A stretch of 42,065 nt of DNA, taken from positions 1 to 42,065 of the forward strand of contig CAJTTA010000016.1 in the NCBI GenBank assembly GCA_910579305.1, written 5' to 3'. Origin of the DNA: an uncultured Muribaculaceae bacterium. GTDB taxonomy: Bacteria > Bacteroidota > Bacteroidia > Bacteroidales > Muribaculaceae. The position numbers and the translations under genes were made by a program. Below the pieces are notes generated by a model. That model saw only the letters and a program-made list of their open reading frames with translations. It made no database searches and was not told the origin of the DNA. Shown here one piece after another: positions 32,469 to 41,572 of the stretch (positions are counted from its first letter, which is position 1; each line of letters starts with the position of its first letter).

Positions 32469-33979
32469 TTCATTATTTCTTTGATAGCGAGAGGTAAGCG
32501 ATCGATTATATCAGATGCTGTCATGCCATATTCCCCAAGAGAGTCGGCCGCCATGTCGCCGGCGAGGCCATGAGTGAATACTCCGATTGTGGCGGCCAGC
32601 TCCGGCTTATAGCCTTGGGCGATGAATGCGGTGATCACACCAGTGAGGACGTCGCCGCTGCCAGCAGTGGCCATGCCGGGATTGCCGGTAGAGTTGAAAT
32701 AGACTTTTCCGTCGGGGCGCACAATAGCTGTGTAATGGCCCTTGAGCACAATTATTATATTGTAATATTGCGATACTTCGATGGCTTTCTTCAGGCGTGT
32801 CTCATCATCTGTATGCTCGCCAAACAACCGGTCGAATTCGCCTTTGTGGGGCGTGATGACACTCATGGGCGGAATGAGAGGCAGAAGAGTGGGGCGCTTG
32901 GCTATGCAGTTGAGGGCGTCGGCATCCAGCACAAGGGGCATGCCGGCATTCTTCAGCAGGCCCTCAAGGGCATTTACTGTTTCATCAAACACGCCTATGC
33001 CCGGGCCTGCAGCCACAGCTTTGTGAGAGTGATGCAGGCGCATGTCACTGATATATCGGTCATTCTTGTCAGGTTCAAACATAACTTCGCATACGGCCGT
33101 CTGCATCGGTATCATTCCGCATCTGGCCGAATGTACAGTCACAAGCCCGGCTCCCGTGCGCATGGCGGCGCGCGCCGCCATGATAGCTGCGCCCATCATG
33201 CCCATAGACCCGGCCATTATCATTACAGATCCGAAATCACGCTTTGCGGAGAAAGGATGGCGCCGCTTAAGCACCCTGTGCACATTGTGGGCGTCCACAA
33301 AGAAGAATGTGGCAGGAGTTTCCCTGATCTTCTGTGCGTCAAGCTCAATATCCAGAATTTTCCAATCGCCTACGGCTGCCGAATTTTCCTCAAAGAAGAA
33401 CGCTATACGTGGCATTGAAATGGCCAGGGTGAGATCAGCGTGCATCACATCACGGAGATTGACCTGCTCGTTCCACTCTCCGAAGAGACCTGACGGAATA
33501 TCAATGGATATTACATATGCCCCACTTTCGTTGACATATCTTACAAGCGACATGAAGCCTCCCTGAAGAGGACTTGACAGGCCGGCTCCGAAGAGCCCGT
33601 CGAGCACAACATCCCCTTTACCGAGATAGGGGGGCGTGAATTCCTTATTGATCTCGGTGAAGTCGATGCCATCGAGGGCGATGAGCCTGGCGCGCTGGCG
33701 ACTGCAATCGTGGCTGAGGCGTCCCTGCACATTGAAAAGGAAAATTTCCACTTTCTTGTATCCCTGCTCTATGAGCATGCGGGCGGCGGCAAGAGCGTCA
33801 CCCCCGTTATTGCCGGGGCCGGCGATGACCACGATGCGTTGTGATGGAAGGAATCTGCTTATAACCTCACAGGCCACGGCGCCTGCAGCTCTCTCCATCA
33901 ACTCTACCGAGTCGATATTCTGAGCCTGACAGGTGGCGTGGTCTATGTCTTTGATTACTTGAGAAAGAAATATCTTCAT
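32465..33979 (-). CDS. nnrDE: bifunctional NAD(P)H-hydrate epimerase / ADP-dependent dehydratase
   Basis: 504 aa. Repairs hydrated NADH and NADPH. N-terminal YjeF epimerase domain (1-220): VVIAGPGNNGGDALAAARML, VVLDGLFGAGLSSPLQGG and ISIDIPSGLFG. C-terminal ribokinase-like dehydratase (225-504): MIMAGSMGMMGAAIMAARAA, AAGPGIG, LDADALN, VITPHKGEFDRLFG, VLKGHYTAIV, GNPGMATAGSGDVLTGVI. Both active regions are intact. It lies 67 nt after gldN and is probably co-transcribed, though a role in secretion is not implied. Confidence 0.93.
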   Translation of the reverse strand: MKIFLSQVIKDIDHATCQAQNIDSVELMERAAGAVACEVISRFLPSQRIVVIAGPGNNGGDALAAARMLIEQGYKKVEIFLFNVQGRLSHDCSRQRARLIALDGIDFTEINKEFTPPYLGKGDVVLDGLFGAGLSSPLQGGFMSLVRYVNESGAYVISIDIPSGLFGEWNEQVNLRDVMHADLTLAISMPRIAFFFEENSAAVGDWKILDIELDAQKIRETPATFFFVDAHNVHRVLKRRHPFSAKRDFGSVMIMAGSMGMMGAAIMAARAAMRTGAGLVTVHSARCGMIPMQTAVCEVMFEPDKNDRYISDMRLHHSHKAVAAGPGIGVFDETVNALEGLLKNAGMPLVLDADALNCIAKRPTLLPLIPPMSVITPHKGEFDRLFGEHTDDETRLKKAIEVSQYYNIIIVLKGHYTAIVRPDGKVYFNSTGNPGMATAGSGDVLTGVITAFIAQGYKPELAATIGVFTHGLAGDMAADSLGEYGMTASDIIDRLPLAIKEIMK

Positions 33980-34046
33980 AGGCTGTGATTGTGAGTACTA
34001 TATGGCAAGCCATATTTCTTCAGAGCTTGTACGCAGGGATGTAACC

Positions 34047-35183
34047 TCAGCGCTTGCGTCGGCGCACAGACTTGACTGCACCTGCATTGCCCGAACTGCT
34101 TTCTTTGACCTTCGGTGCCTTGGAGGCTTTGGGCTTCGACCGCTTGCGTGTCGTTTTCTTTTCAGGTTTGGGAGCGGCAGGGGCCACTGCCTCTTTGTCG
34201 CGGGAGGCAGGCTCGATTGAGTCGCCGGCGGCAGCGGCGGCCAGCTCGGCGGCTTCGCGGGCCTCACGTTCGGCAAGATACTCTTCGCGGGTGGGCACCC
34301 ACAGATTCTTGTCGAATGCACGGAGGCGCTGCTCTATGCTATCCTGAGCATGTTTCAGATCATCGGGGTCAGGATATTGCTGCACAAGCGAAAGATTGCG
34401 CAGATTCTTGGTCTTATAGATGTCTCCCTGATACATGTTCATGGTGAAGTAATCGTCGAGCGAATACCTTGCCAGGTTATTGTCATCGGTCAGGAATACA
34501 TATTGCTGTGCGAGATAGGGGCGCAGTTGGTCGAACTTCACCCAGAACATCGGGTATTTGGCCTCGCCGCCGTAATCACCGTATTTGTTAAGCACGGGGC
34601 ATATCGCCTCGACACGCACTTTCATCTGATTGGAACGACGGTCAAATTCCCATTTCTCCACAATATAATAGTTGAGCACCTGCCCGGTGGGCACGTCGGC
34701 TTCCTCGATCACATATTTCGATCCTCTTCCATTGCCGTCCTGCTTGTAGTAGATGCCGAAGCGTTCAAGCATCTCAGGCACATTGATCTGATATTTCTCG
34801 GTGAATACTTCGCGTCCGTCCAGATATTCATAAGCAGGAATCTTCTCATCCACCACAAGCGAAAGCAATATGCGGAAGAGATTTTGCTGACCGTCCACTA
34901 CATCTTCGGGGAAATATAGAGGAGCGTTTATATCCTTGCTCAGGTCAATCTGCCTATATATAGTGCGCGTCCATTCCAGGTCGGCATCATGTGGATCGCG
35001 GGAGTCGTAGAAGCTCTCCATGCGCTCGGTGATAGTGGGCCCGGAAGTGTTTTCGCTCTTGCGGCTCTTGCGGTCTTTGCCGGAACGGCGGCTGACGGTG
35101 CCACCGGTCTCAACCTGGGCCATTGTGGCCACGGCAATGAGGAGCACGGAGGCAAGGGTTATGTAGTGGCGTAAGAGGTTCAT
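34047..35183 (-). CDS. gldN: type IX secretion protein GldN/PorN
   Basis: 378 aa. Signal peptide MNLLRHYITLASVLLIAVAT, cleaved after MAQ; the GldN domain runs about 50-310 (ERMESFYDSRDPHDADLEWT, TIYRQIDLSKDINAPLYFP, MFWVKFDQLRPYLAQQYVF, YQGDIYKTKNLRNLSLVQQY). In P. gingivalis PorN forms the periplasmic ring with PorK. After about 318 comes an unusual Ala/Lys/Arg-rich tail ending VKSVRRRKR, rich in basic residues. Last gene of the porT-porP-gldKLMN run. Confidence 0.93.
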   Translation of the reverse strand: MNLLRHYITLASVLLIAVATMAQVETGGTVSRRSGKDRKSRKSENTSGPTITERMESFYDSRDPHDADLEWTRTIYRQIDLSKDINAPLYFPEDVVDGQQNLFRILLSLVVDEKIPAYEYLDGREVFTEKYQINVPEMLERFGIYYKQDGNGRGSKYVIEEADVPTGQVLNYYIVEKWEFDRRSNQMKVRVEAICPVLNKYGDYGGEAKYPMFWVKFDQLRPYLAQQYVFLTDDNNLARYSLDDYFTMNMYQGDIYKTKNLRNLSLVQQYPDPDDLKHAQDSIEQRLRAFDKNLWVPTREEYLAEREAREAAELAAAAAGDSIEPASRDKEAVAPAAPKPEKKTTRKRSKPKASKAPKVKESSSGNAGAVKSVRRRKR

Positions 35184-35208
35184 ATATCTTGTGAGTGTAA
35201 TTAACTGA

Positions 35209-36780
35209 TTAGTTGAGGACTACCTCCATGGGAGGGATATCGCGAGTGATGCCATCGGGGCCTTTGGCCTTGATCTCCGAGATGAAGAAGCGCTTGCCCA
35301 CTTTGAGGCGCTTGAACTGCTCCACCTGTCGGGGCGAGAAAGAGCCGCCGGCTGAGTTCTCCGGAATGGCATTGCCCATAGAATCGTAAAATATGGTGGA
35401 GAATGAGACCACCTGGTAACTTATATTGAGCACACCGTCATCGAGAGCGGCTCCAAGCCCGAAGGCATTCATGAGGGCTGCTTTTGACAGGCGTTTGGGC
35501 GATCCCTTGTAGTGCTGTGTATTGCCGGAGGCATCCTTATATGCTATGAACGGCAGCGGGTCGGGCAATTTGCGCACTCTGAATGTCATGGCGCCGAGTT
35601 GCACCGTGCGGCCGTCAAGCGTGGCGCTCACAGTGATTTGGGCTTCCGAGCCTACCGATGAGGATCGGGCTACCCAGTGGTCTCCGCTGCGTGTGAGCGA
35701 GCCGTTGGTCATGGAGGCATTGATGGCACTCATAGGCACACCGGGGGCCGAGATGCTTATGGGGTTGTCGATTCCTGCATAGAGCACATTCATCATTGTG
35801 GGAGAGATAGTGGCCATGGGCTCAATGACGGTGTAGGAGCTTTTGAAAGGATATTTGGACAAGGATCCATCGGCCTTCAGAACCTCGATATAGCCTGAAT
35901 AGTCGAAAGTGCCTGTGCTGCCGGGCGAGAACTCGTAGTGGCCACCTTTTATCTCGCGCCCACCTACATATATCCTGGGGCGGTTGGTCGTGTCTATGGC
36001 TGCGAGCACAATGTCGGCGCTATATCTGCCACCTTGCATTATCATGGTGCTTTGTGGAATCACATAGGCATTGAGGGAGTTTACTCTTACATCGCCCATG
36101 TCGATAGCATTTATGATCGATGTCATGGCCTCGCTTTCAGCCTGGCGCAGATTAGTCTGGAGATGGGTGAGAAATGTCACAGCTGCAATCACCGGCATGT
36201 TCTCAAAGTTTACCTGTTCCCATGTCACAGCACCCACCGTGCCTTTTGGTGCAGTCACGGTAGTGGATAGGAGCTGCTCCACAGCCTTGCGCTTGTCGGG
36301 ATCAGCAATGTTGGCTGCGATAAACGTGCGGTAAGCGTCGATGGCCTCACGCAGCTTTTTCCCTCGTTGCGAGACAGGGTTCAGCATCCATGCTGATGAA
36401 GCCTCAAGATCATCATTGTTAATAAGATGGCGATAGTCGGCGCCGGGGCCGTCGGCCTGGCGTGCGATAGCCACCTTGAGAATCTCAAGTGTGTTGTATA
36501 GAGAGTCAGAGCGCTGACTCACTTCAGTGCCTTTGGCGAGCCAAGGGGCGGTCTTCTGAGGATTCTCCTCATAAAGCTGCTTGAGATATTGGAATTGAGC
36601 GGCGTTCTTGGCCGAGAGGTTATCGGTGGTCTTCTGGAGACCGGCCTGCACCTGACTGAAACCATTGAGCACGTCGCTCGACACATTGAGCGCGAGCATG
36701 GCCGTGAGGATGATATACATGAGATTGATCATCCTCTGGCGGGGCGACATTCTTGCTACGTTGTTGCTACCTCCTGCCAT
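35209..36780 (-). CDS. gldM: type IX secretion motor protein GldM/PorM
   Basis: 523 aa, close to P. gingivalis PorM. One N-terminal helix (about 18-37, MINLMYIILTAMLALNVSSDVL) then a long periplasmic part of four stacked domains. It pairs with GldL in the inner membrane to turn proton flow into torque for secretion. The helix directly follows the basic NNVARMSPRQR stretch seen in the family. 26 nt upstream of gldN. Confidence 0.95.
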   Translation of the reverse strand: MAGGSNNVARMSPRQRMINLMYIILTAMLALNVSSDVLNGFSQVQAGLQKTTDNLSAKNAAQFQYLKQLYEENPQKTAPWLAKGTEVSQRSDSLYNTLEILKVAIARQADGPGADYRHLINNDDLEASSAWMLNPVSQRGKKLREAIDAYRTFIAANIADPDKRKAVEQLLSTTVTAPKGTVGAVTWEQVNFENMPVIAAVTFLTHLQTNLRQAESEAMTSIINAIDMGDVRVNSLNAYVIPQSTMIMQGGRYSADIVLAAIDTTNRPRIYVGGREIKGGHYEFSPGSTGTFDYSGYIEVLKADGSLSKYPFKSSYTVIEPMATISPTMMNVLYAGIDNPISISAPGVPMSAINASMTNGSLTRSGDHWVARSSSVGSEAQITVSATLDGRTVQLGAMTFRVRKLPDPLPFIAYKDASGNTQHYKGSPKRLSKAALMNAFGLGAALDDGVLNISYQVVSFSTIFYDSMGNAIPENSAGGSFSPRQVEQFKRLKVGKRFFISEIKAKGPDGITRDIPPMEVVLN

Positions 36781-36795
36781 TTTTCAGCCTCCGCA

Positions 36796-37830
36796 TTAGG
36801 TGTTATGGGTGTCGGAGTCCTGAGATGCAAAAGGATTCTGCACTTGCTTGTCAGATCCCGGGACACCGCCCATCATGGGGTTATACATATTGATGGTCAT
36901 AGCCGTGATCATCTTTTCGTAGACGCTGTTGAGCTGCTTCATATAGCGGGCCATCTTCTCGGTCTCCTCGCAATAGCGTGAGCTTTCGTTGGCACTCTTC
37001 TCATACATGTCTCGGATATCTTTCAGGCCGCGGTTTACACGGTCGATGCTGTCGAGTTGCGAGGCAATCGACTTGAGCTGTATCTCATAAATAGTGTTAA
37101 GCCCCGATACGTTGCGGTTTAGCGCTTCCATCTGCTCCACATATCCTCCGGAGCTACGCTGGATGTTTTCGGAGTTGGAAGTTATGGCAGAATAAGATTG
37201 CAGCAGCGTCGTGCTCACGTCATTGAGTTTCTCGGTCGTGTCGCGCAGAGCTGTCATCTGCTCTGCTATGCCGGCCATCTGGCCGAGGTACTGCTGGGTC
37301 GCGTCGGTGAGTTCGGCCATTTGAGAGAGCTGGTCGGCGGCGGCACTCATCTTTGATATGCTCTCGCGCAGGGAAAGAGTGTCCTCTTCACTGAGAGAAA
37401 TTCCCGAGGGCAATCCTGCCGCAGCCATGGCCTGTGTGCCGGATATGGCAGGCGCAGCCGTGTCATAGTTCTGACTGCCGGCTGCCGGCTGCGGGCCGGC
37501 ATAACCTCCCCCTCCGGCCACAATCACTCCGGAGCCGGAGGCGAAGTCAGGACGGTCGCCCGCATCGTGGGAATCAAGCACGGGGAAGACGTCTTCCCAG
37601 GCGTATTCGCGTGGAGGACGGTCGAAAGCCGTGAGAATAAACATCGCGATCTCAGTGCCCATGCCTATGCAGAGCAGGGTGCTGCCGCCAGGCAGGTGAA
37701 GGATCTTGAAGAGCGCGCCCCAGATAACGATAGCTGCGCCTATGGAGTAGGCAAAGTTGAAGAAACGCTGTCCTTTAGATCCATGCAGGAAACGCTCTAT
37801 AAAGTTGCCGAATTTTTTGATTTTTCCCAT
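36796..37830 (-). CDS. gldL: type IX secretion motor protein GldL/PorL
   Basis: 344 aa. Two helices (about 24-45 and 50-70): FFNFAYSIGAAIVIWGALFK, ILHLPGGSTLLCIGMGTEIA, with Lys42 and Glu60 in the positions proposed for proton-channel residues of GldL. A long, mostly helical cytoplasmic tail follows (LSEEDTLSLRESISKMSAAA, then several coiled stretches to the MNMY region), longer than the roughly 215 aa Flavobacterium protein but similar in plan to PorL. 15 nt before gldM. Confidence 0.94.
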   Translation of the reverse strand: MGKIKKFGNFIERFLHGSKGQRFFNFAYSIGAAIVIWGALFKILHLPGGSTLLCIGMGTEIAMFILTAFDRPPREYAWEDVFPVLDSHDAGDRPDFASGSGVIVAGGGGYAGPQPAAGSQNYDTAAPAISGTQAMAAAGLPSGISLSEEDTLSLRESISKMSAAADQLSQMAELTDATQQYLGQMAGIAEQMTALRDTTEKLNDVSTTLLQSYSAITSNSENIQRSSGGYVEQMEALNRNVSGLNTIYEIQLKSIASQLDSIDRVNRGLKDIRDMYEKSANESSRYCEETEKMARYMKQLNSVYEKMITAMTINMYNPMMGGVPGSDKQVQNPFASQDSDTHNT

Positions 37831-37860
37831 GTGGAGTGATTCTAAATATAGAGGGGTAAG

Positions 37861-39327
37861 TTATTTCTTGTTCTGACGGTTGCGGTTGCCGCGTGCGAAG
37901 CCTACTTGCGAGCGCACATTGCGGAATCCTATATATGACCGCTGTTCATTCTGATATTCCCATTGCCGCAGGTCGGAGCGCAGGTTATGGGCGACATCTT
38001 TCCAGGAACCTCCGCGCACGATCTTGCGCTTCATCTTGTAGGGATCTTCCTTGGCAGCGTCATACCGATATTCCGGATTCATGTCGCTTGTAAGCCTGTC
38101 GATGCTCTCGGTGTAGGCCGTAGAGGTCCATTCACTCACGTTGCCGGCCATGTCGTATAGGCCGAAATTATTAGGAGAATAGGTGCCCACCTTTGAAGTG
38201 ATCAGATGGCCGTCGCGGATGAAATCACCCTCCATAGGCTTGAAGTTGGCATAGAAGCAGCCACGTTCATCCATAGGCAGAGTCTCATCCCAGGGATAAG
38301 AGCTTTCCGAATTGCCGGCACGTGCAGCATATTCCCATTCGGCTTCGGTGGGCAGGCGGTAAGGCTCGATGAACACGCTTTCGCGTCCGAGGGAGCGGCG
38401 CAGGAAGTCGGTGCGCCAATTGGAGAACGCGTTGGCCTGTTCCCAGCTCACACCCACCACCGGGTAATCGTTATATCCGGCATGGGAGAAGTACATGCGG
38501 GTGTAAGGCTCATTATAGGCATTGTCAAAATCATTGATCCAGCAAGTGGTGTCGGGGTATACATTCACAATGTAAGTGTTCAGGAAGTCGTAGTCTCCTG
38601 TGAGGGGGCGGGAGATTGTCTCACGCACGATGAGTCCCTCATCATTGATGTAGGCCGTATCCTTGCTGATGGTGGGCAGAGTGTAGTCCACCTCATGATC
38701 CGTGTTATAGTCACGGCGGGTCGCGTCAAGGCGGTACTTGCGTTGAGCCGCTGCCGTGTGGTTGTATATCTCATACCGGTAATTGAGCTGAGTGGGGTCG
38801 AGCTCGCGTCGGCCGGTGATGGGGTTGGTGCGGTATACGCTCTCTATGGCGCGCTGCTCGTCTTCATTGGGATTACGCCAGGGGATGGCCTTGTTCCAGT
38901 TGAGATACGGCTTTACGGGATTGCCTTCCTTGTCTTCCTCGATCTTGAATTCCTCATTGCCTCCATAGGCGGGATCGGCGAGGCGCTCGCGGATGATGGA
39001 GTCGCGCACCCAGAATACAAATTGCTTGTACTTGGAATTGGTCACTTCCGTCTCATCCATCCAGAAGGCATCGATGCTCACACCTCTCGGGTCGGCCTTT
39101 ATTCCCCACACGGAGTCATCCTTGGCGGGTCCCATCTTTACGGCGCCGCGATCCACGAGCACCATGCCATAGGGTGTGGCCTCGGAGTAAGATGTGCCTC
39201 CCACGCCTGTGACCTCGCCTCCATAAGCGTTGGAGCGTGAAGAAGTGCAAGAGCCCAGTGCGGCCAGGCTCAGGCATAGAGCCACAAGAGCTGTGAGCCG
39301 GAGTACTTTAGAGAGTAATATCTTCAT
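37861..39327 (-). CDS. gldK: type IX secretion lipoprotein GldK/PorK
   Basis: 488 aa from ATG 39327. Lipobox LAALGSC gives lipidated Cys27, and the FGE/SUMF1-like fold follows: MVLVDRGAVKMGPAKDD, FWMDETEVTNSKYKQFVFWV, YRLPTEAEWEYAARAG, NFGLYDMAGNVSEWTSTAYT, KIVRGGSWKDVAHNLRSDLR and SYIGFRNVR. As in other GldK proteins no catalytic Cys pair is present. It forms an outer-membrane-attached ring with GldN. The in-frame extension to 39384 lacks signal character. Confidence 0.95.
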   Translation of the reverse strand: MKILLSKVLRLTALVALCLSLAALGSCTSSRSNAYGGEVTGVGGTSYSEATPYGMVLVDRGAVKMGPAKDDSVWGIKADPRGVSIDAFWMDETEVTNSKYKQFVFWVRDSIIRERLADPAYGGNEEFKIEEDKEGNPVKPYLNWNKAIPWRNPNEDEQRAIESVYRTNPITGRRELDPTQLNYRYEIYNHTAAAQRKYRLDATRRDYNTDHEVDYTLPTISKDTAYINDEGLIVRETISRPLTGDYDFLNTYIVNVYPDTTCWINDFDNAYNEPYTRMYFSHAGYNDYPVVGVSWEQANAFSNWRTDFLRRSLGRESVFIEPYRLPTEAEWEYAARAGNSESSYPWDETLPMDERGCFYANFKPMEGDFIRDGHLITSKVGTYSPNNFGLYDMAGNVSEWTSTAYTESIDRLTSDMNPEYRYDAAKEDPYKMKRKIVRGGSWKDVAHNLRSDLRQWEYQNEQRSYIGFRNVRSQVGFARGNRNRQNKK

Positions 39328-39380
39328 CTTTATGCTTAATATCTTGTCAGAGTTAATCAATCCTGTAGTCGAAGATGCCG

Positions 39381-40361
39381 TCACATGATGCGTATGGAGC
39401 GGTGACGGTTCTTGTTCTTGGCCGAGAAGTCGAGCTTGAGCTGATAGCCGGCCACTATCTCATGGCTGCCTGCCGAGGCTTTGGCTATTGCCGAGAGCGG
39501 GTATTCGTAGCTGTATCCCAGGAAGAAATTCTTGTATTCCGCTCCGAGGCTCAGGCTTATTCCCGACAGATAGCGATAGCCTATGCCCACAGATATGAAC
39601 CTGTTGTATCTCGCGCGCATCTCCACAATTCCTGTGAAATCAGTGAGATCCGTTGCTGCGATGATTGCGGGCTGCAATTCTATTAACGTGTTTTTTATTG
39701 GAATATTGCTACCTGCCGTAAAATATAAAGTGCGCGCGCGGCGTGTCTCATATTCCATCGCCTCCGTGTTCTCTGATCCTTCCATCTTCAGTGCGATGGA
39801 GGGGTCGAGCAGGTGACGTCCCGATATGCCGGCGTAGAAGAATTTGTGATCAAACCAAAGGCCGGCTGAGAAATCAAACTTGTTGCCGGAGAGATCCTGC
39901 GTGGGTATCGCCTCATCCGTGCCTTCATGATAGTCATCATCGTCAGGCAGGATCACTTCCGAGCCCTTGAACTTGGAATTGAGGTAAGAGCCTTGCACGC
40001 CTATCGACAGTGTGCCTCCCAGTAATTTCAATTTATAAGAGGCCTGGAGTCCAGCCTCGAGATTGGAGAAAAGGCCGAGTCCTTCCTGCTGGACCATCAC
40101 GCCTATGCCTATTCGCTTTTTGCCCAGTTTCACGGGCATGTCGGCAGTGCCGGAGAAAGTCTTCGGCGCATTGTCAATGCCTATCCATTGCAGGCGTGCG
40201 TCTCCTCTTATCCGGATGAAATCGCTGAGGCCTGTGGCGGCCGGATTATAAAGCGACGGCATCTGCGAGAACTGTCCGAGCAGCGGCTCGAAATCATGAG
40301 CATGCGCATATGTGCACAATGTCAGCGCCAGCAGCAGTAATATTTGTCTTATTTTATTCAA
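39381..40361 (-). CDS. porP: type IX secretion outer-membrane protein PorP/SprF family
   Basis: 326 aa if it starts at TTG 40361, giving a clean signal peptide (MNKIRQILLLLALTLCTYAH, cleaved near AHA) and an 8-nt overlap with porT. There is no ATG in front of the mature start; a TTG at 40379 would add six residues. The PorP signature QFSQMPSLYNPAATGLSDFI is followed by a barrel (IRIRGDARLQWIGIDNAP, GIGVMVQQEGLGLFSN, ISVGIGYRYLSGISLSLGAE). PorP-type proteins sit in the outer membrane beside the motor ring. Confidence 0.9.
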   Translation of the reverse strand: MNKIRQILLLLALTLCTYAHAHDFEPLLGQFSQMPSLYNPAATGLSDFIRIRGDARLQWIGIDNAPKTFSGTADMPVKLGKKRIGIGVMVQQEGLGLFSNLEAGLQASYKLKLLGGTLSIGVQGSYLNSKFKGSEVILPDDDDYHEGTDEAIPTQDLSGNKFDFSAGLWFDHKFFYAGISGRHLLDPSIALKMEGSENTEAMEYETRRARTLYFTAGSNIPIKNTLIELQPAIIAATDLTDFTGIVEMRARYNRFISVGIGYRYLSGISLSLGAEYKNFFLGYSYEYPLSAIAKASAGSHEIVAGYQLKLDFSAKNKNRHRSIRIM

Positions 40362-41070
40362 AATAGAAAGTAAATACAATCATGTTGTTTTTCACCTTCT
40401 TCAGAGAGTCGGTGATTTTCATGGTTTCCGGGTCATCCACCAAGTCCGGCCTGTCATGGCGCAGCACGTCGGTGAGTCCGAAACAGAATTTCACCTCGGG
40501 GCATAGCTTGAAGAAGGGCAGATAGAAGTCGCAGCCGAGACCGAGGGTGAGATAGGCGTCCATAGAATTGAACTGCAGGAAGTCGCTTCTCTTCTTGGAG
40601 ACGTCGAGCGATCCCATCACTCCGAGGGTTACGTAAGGGCGGGAATTCTTCCATCGGTCTCCTGAAATCTTGAGGTCGAGAGGGAACACCACATAAGCGC
40701 TCTTCACGTCCTGCCTGTTCTCGGCACCCGAGGCCGCGTCGCGGAAGGTCACCGTCTTGTTGCCGAAGTACATGCCCGGACTCAGTCTGAGGTTGAAGTA
40801 CTTGTGGAGGCGTAGGTCGCCAAGCACGTTCACGCAGAATCCGGGACTGTAAGCCGGCACCTCGCATCCCCATTGTTCTCCCTGGGGAGTGATGAGACCG
40901 TTGTGGGTGAACTTCAGGTCTTGGAAGTGCATTCCTACCGAAAATCCAAGGTGTGTGCGGCGTTGATCGGCATATTGGCGGTTAGGCACAAAGTCATTGC
41001 GCTGCGCCCTGGCGGCAGGTATGCAGGTGACCAGGAGAAGAATTATATGCAGAAGCCTTTGGTATCTCAT
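40354..41070 (-). CDS. porT: type IX secretion outer-membrane protein PorT family
   Basis: 238 aa. Signal peptide MRYQRLLHIILLLVTCIPAA, cleaved near ARAQ; small barrel with THLGFSVGMHFQDLKFTHNG, YFNLRLSPGMYFGNKTVTF, KSAYVVFPLDLKISG and a C-terminal NNMIVFTFYFE strand ending in Phe, as in PorT. PorT is needed for type IX secretion of gingipains in P. gingivalis. First gene of the run; no TAnnTTTG box is seen in front of it, so another sigma factor may drive it. Confidence 0.85.
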   Translation of the reverse strand: MRYQRLLHIILLLVTCIPAARAQRNDFVPNRQYADQRRTHLGFSVGMHFQDLKFTHNGLITPQGEQWGCEVPAYSPGFCVNVLGDLRLHKYFNLRLSPGMYFGNKTVTFRDAASGAENRQDVKSAYVVFPLDLKISGDRWKNSRPYVTLGVMGSLDVSKKRSDFLQFNSMDAYLTLGLGCDFYLPFFKLCPEVKFCFGLTDVLRHDRPDLVDDPETMKITDSLKKVKNNMIVFTFYFE

Positions 41071-41508
41071 TGATTAATTAACGCCTCTTTCGGCTGATTA
41101 TTGCGTGGCGCGAGTGGCGCGTCGCGGTGAGACTCCCGGGAGCCGCAGGACATTGGTCGGAAATGAAGCGCTGACGTCCGACGGGTAAGAGCCGGATAGG
41201 TAAAGTGACTGGATGGTAAAATATGTAAGATGTTTAGAATTAAATGATTGGTGTGAGTTGGACGTTTTCGGAATTCGAATTCCCCGGAATGAATCGCGCA
41301 ACAGATATTGAAGTGTTAATAAGTGGCAATGTGGATAGGCGATGTTTTTGTTCTTTGTGTTCGGAATGTTATGCTATAATTGGATGTATCTTGATTTTTG
41401 GGGTACTCAGAATGTTGATTTTTTGCTTTTGATTGATTTATTTTTAATTTTATAACAGGTTGATGGTTAGTGTATTGAAGATAAAATGTAAAAATAACTT
41501 CAAAAACA
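41071..41508. other. long intergenic region with palindromes
   Basis: About 440 nt without a convincing gene. Near porT it is GC-rich (palindrome CTCCCGGGAG at 41133-41142); from about 41290 it is AT-rich. GGAATTCGAATTCC at 41270-41283 is a perfect 14-bp palindrome of operator-like size. No Bacteroidota -7 box faces porT. Confidence 0.45.
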
Positions 41509-41540
41509 TTTGGAATTATGAAAATTATCTATTATCTTTG
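41509..41540 (+). promoter_or_regulatory. promoter of the right-edge exported-protein genes
   Basis: TTTG at 41509-41512, a 20-nt gap, TATCTTTG at 41533-41540: canonical. The ATG at 41573 follows a leader of about 26 nt. Confidence 0.75.
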
Positions 41541-41572
41541 AGGCGTATTAATAACCAACAAATCTTAAGCGC

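Noticed and set aside
41244..41432. 62-aa plus-strand ORF in the porT upstream region
   Set aside because: No promoter box in front, no signal or recognisable domain, and it lies in an AT-rich non-coding-looking stretch.
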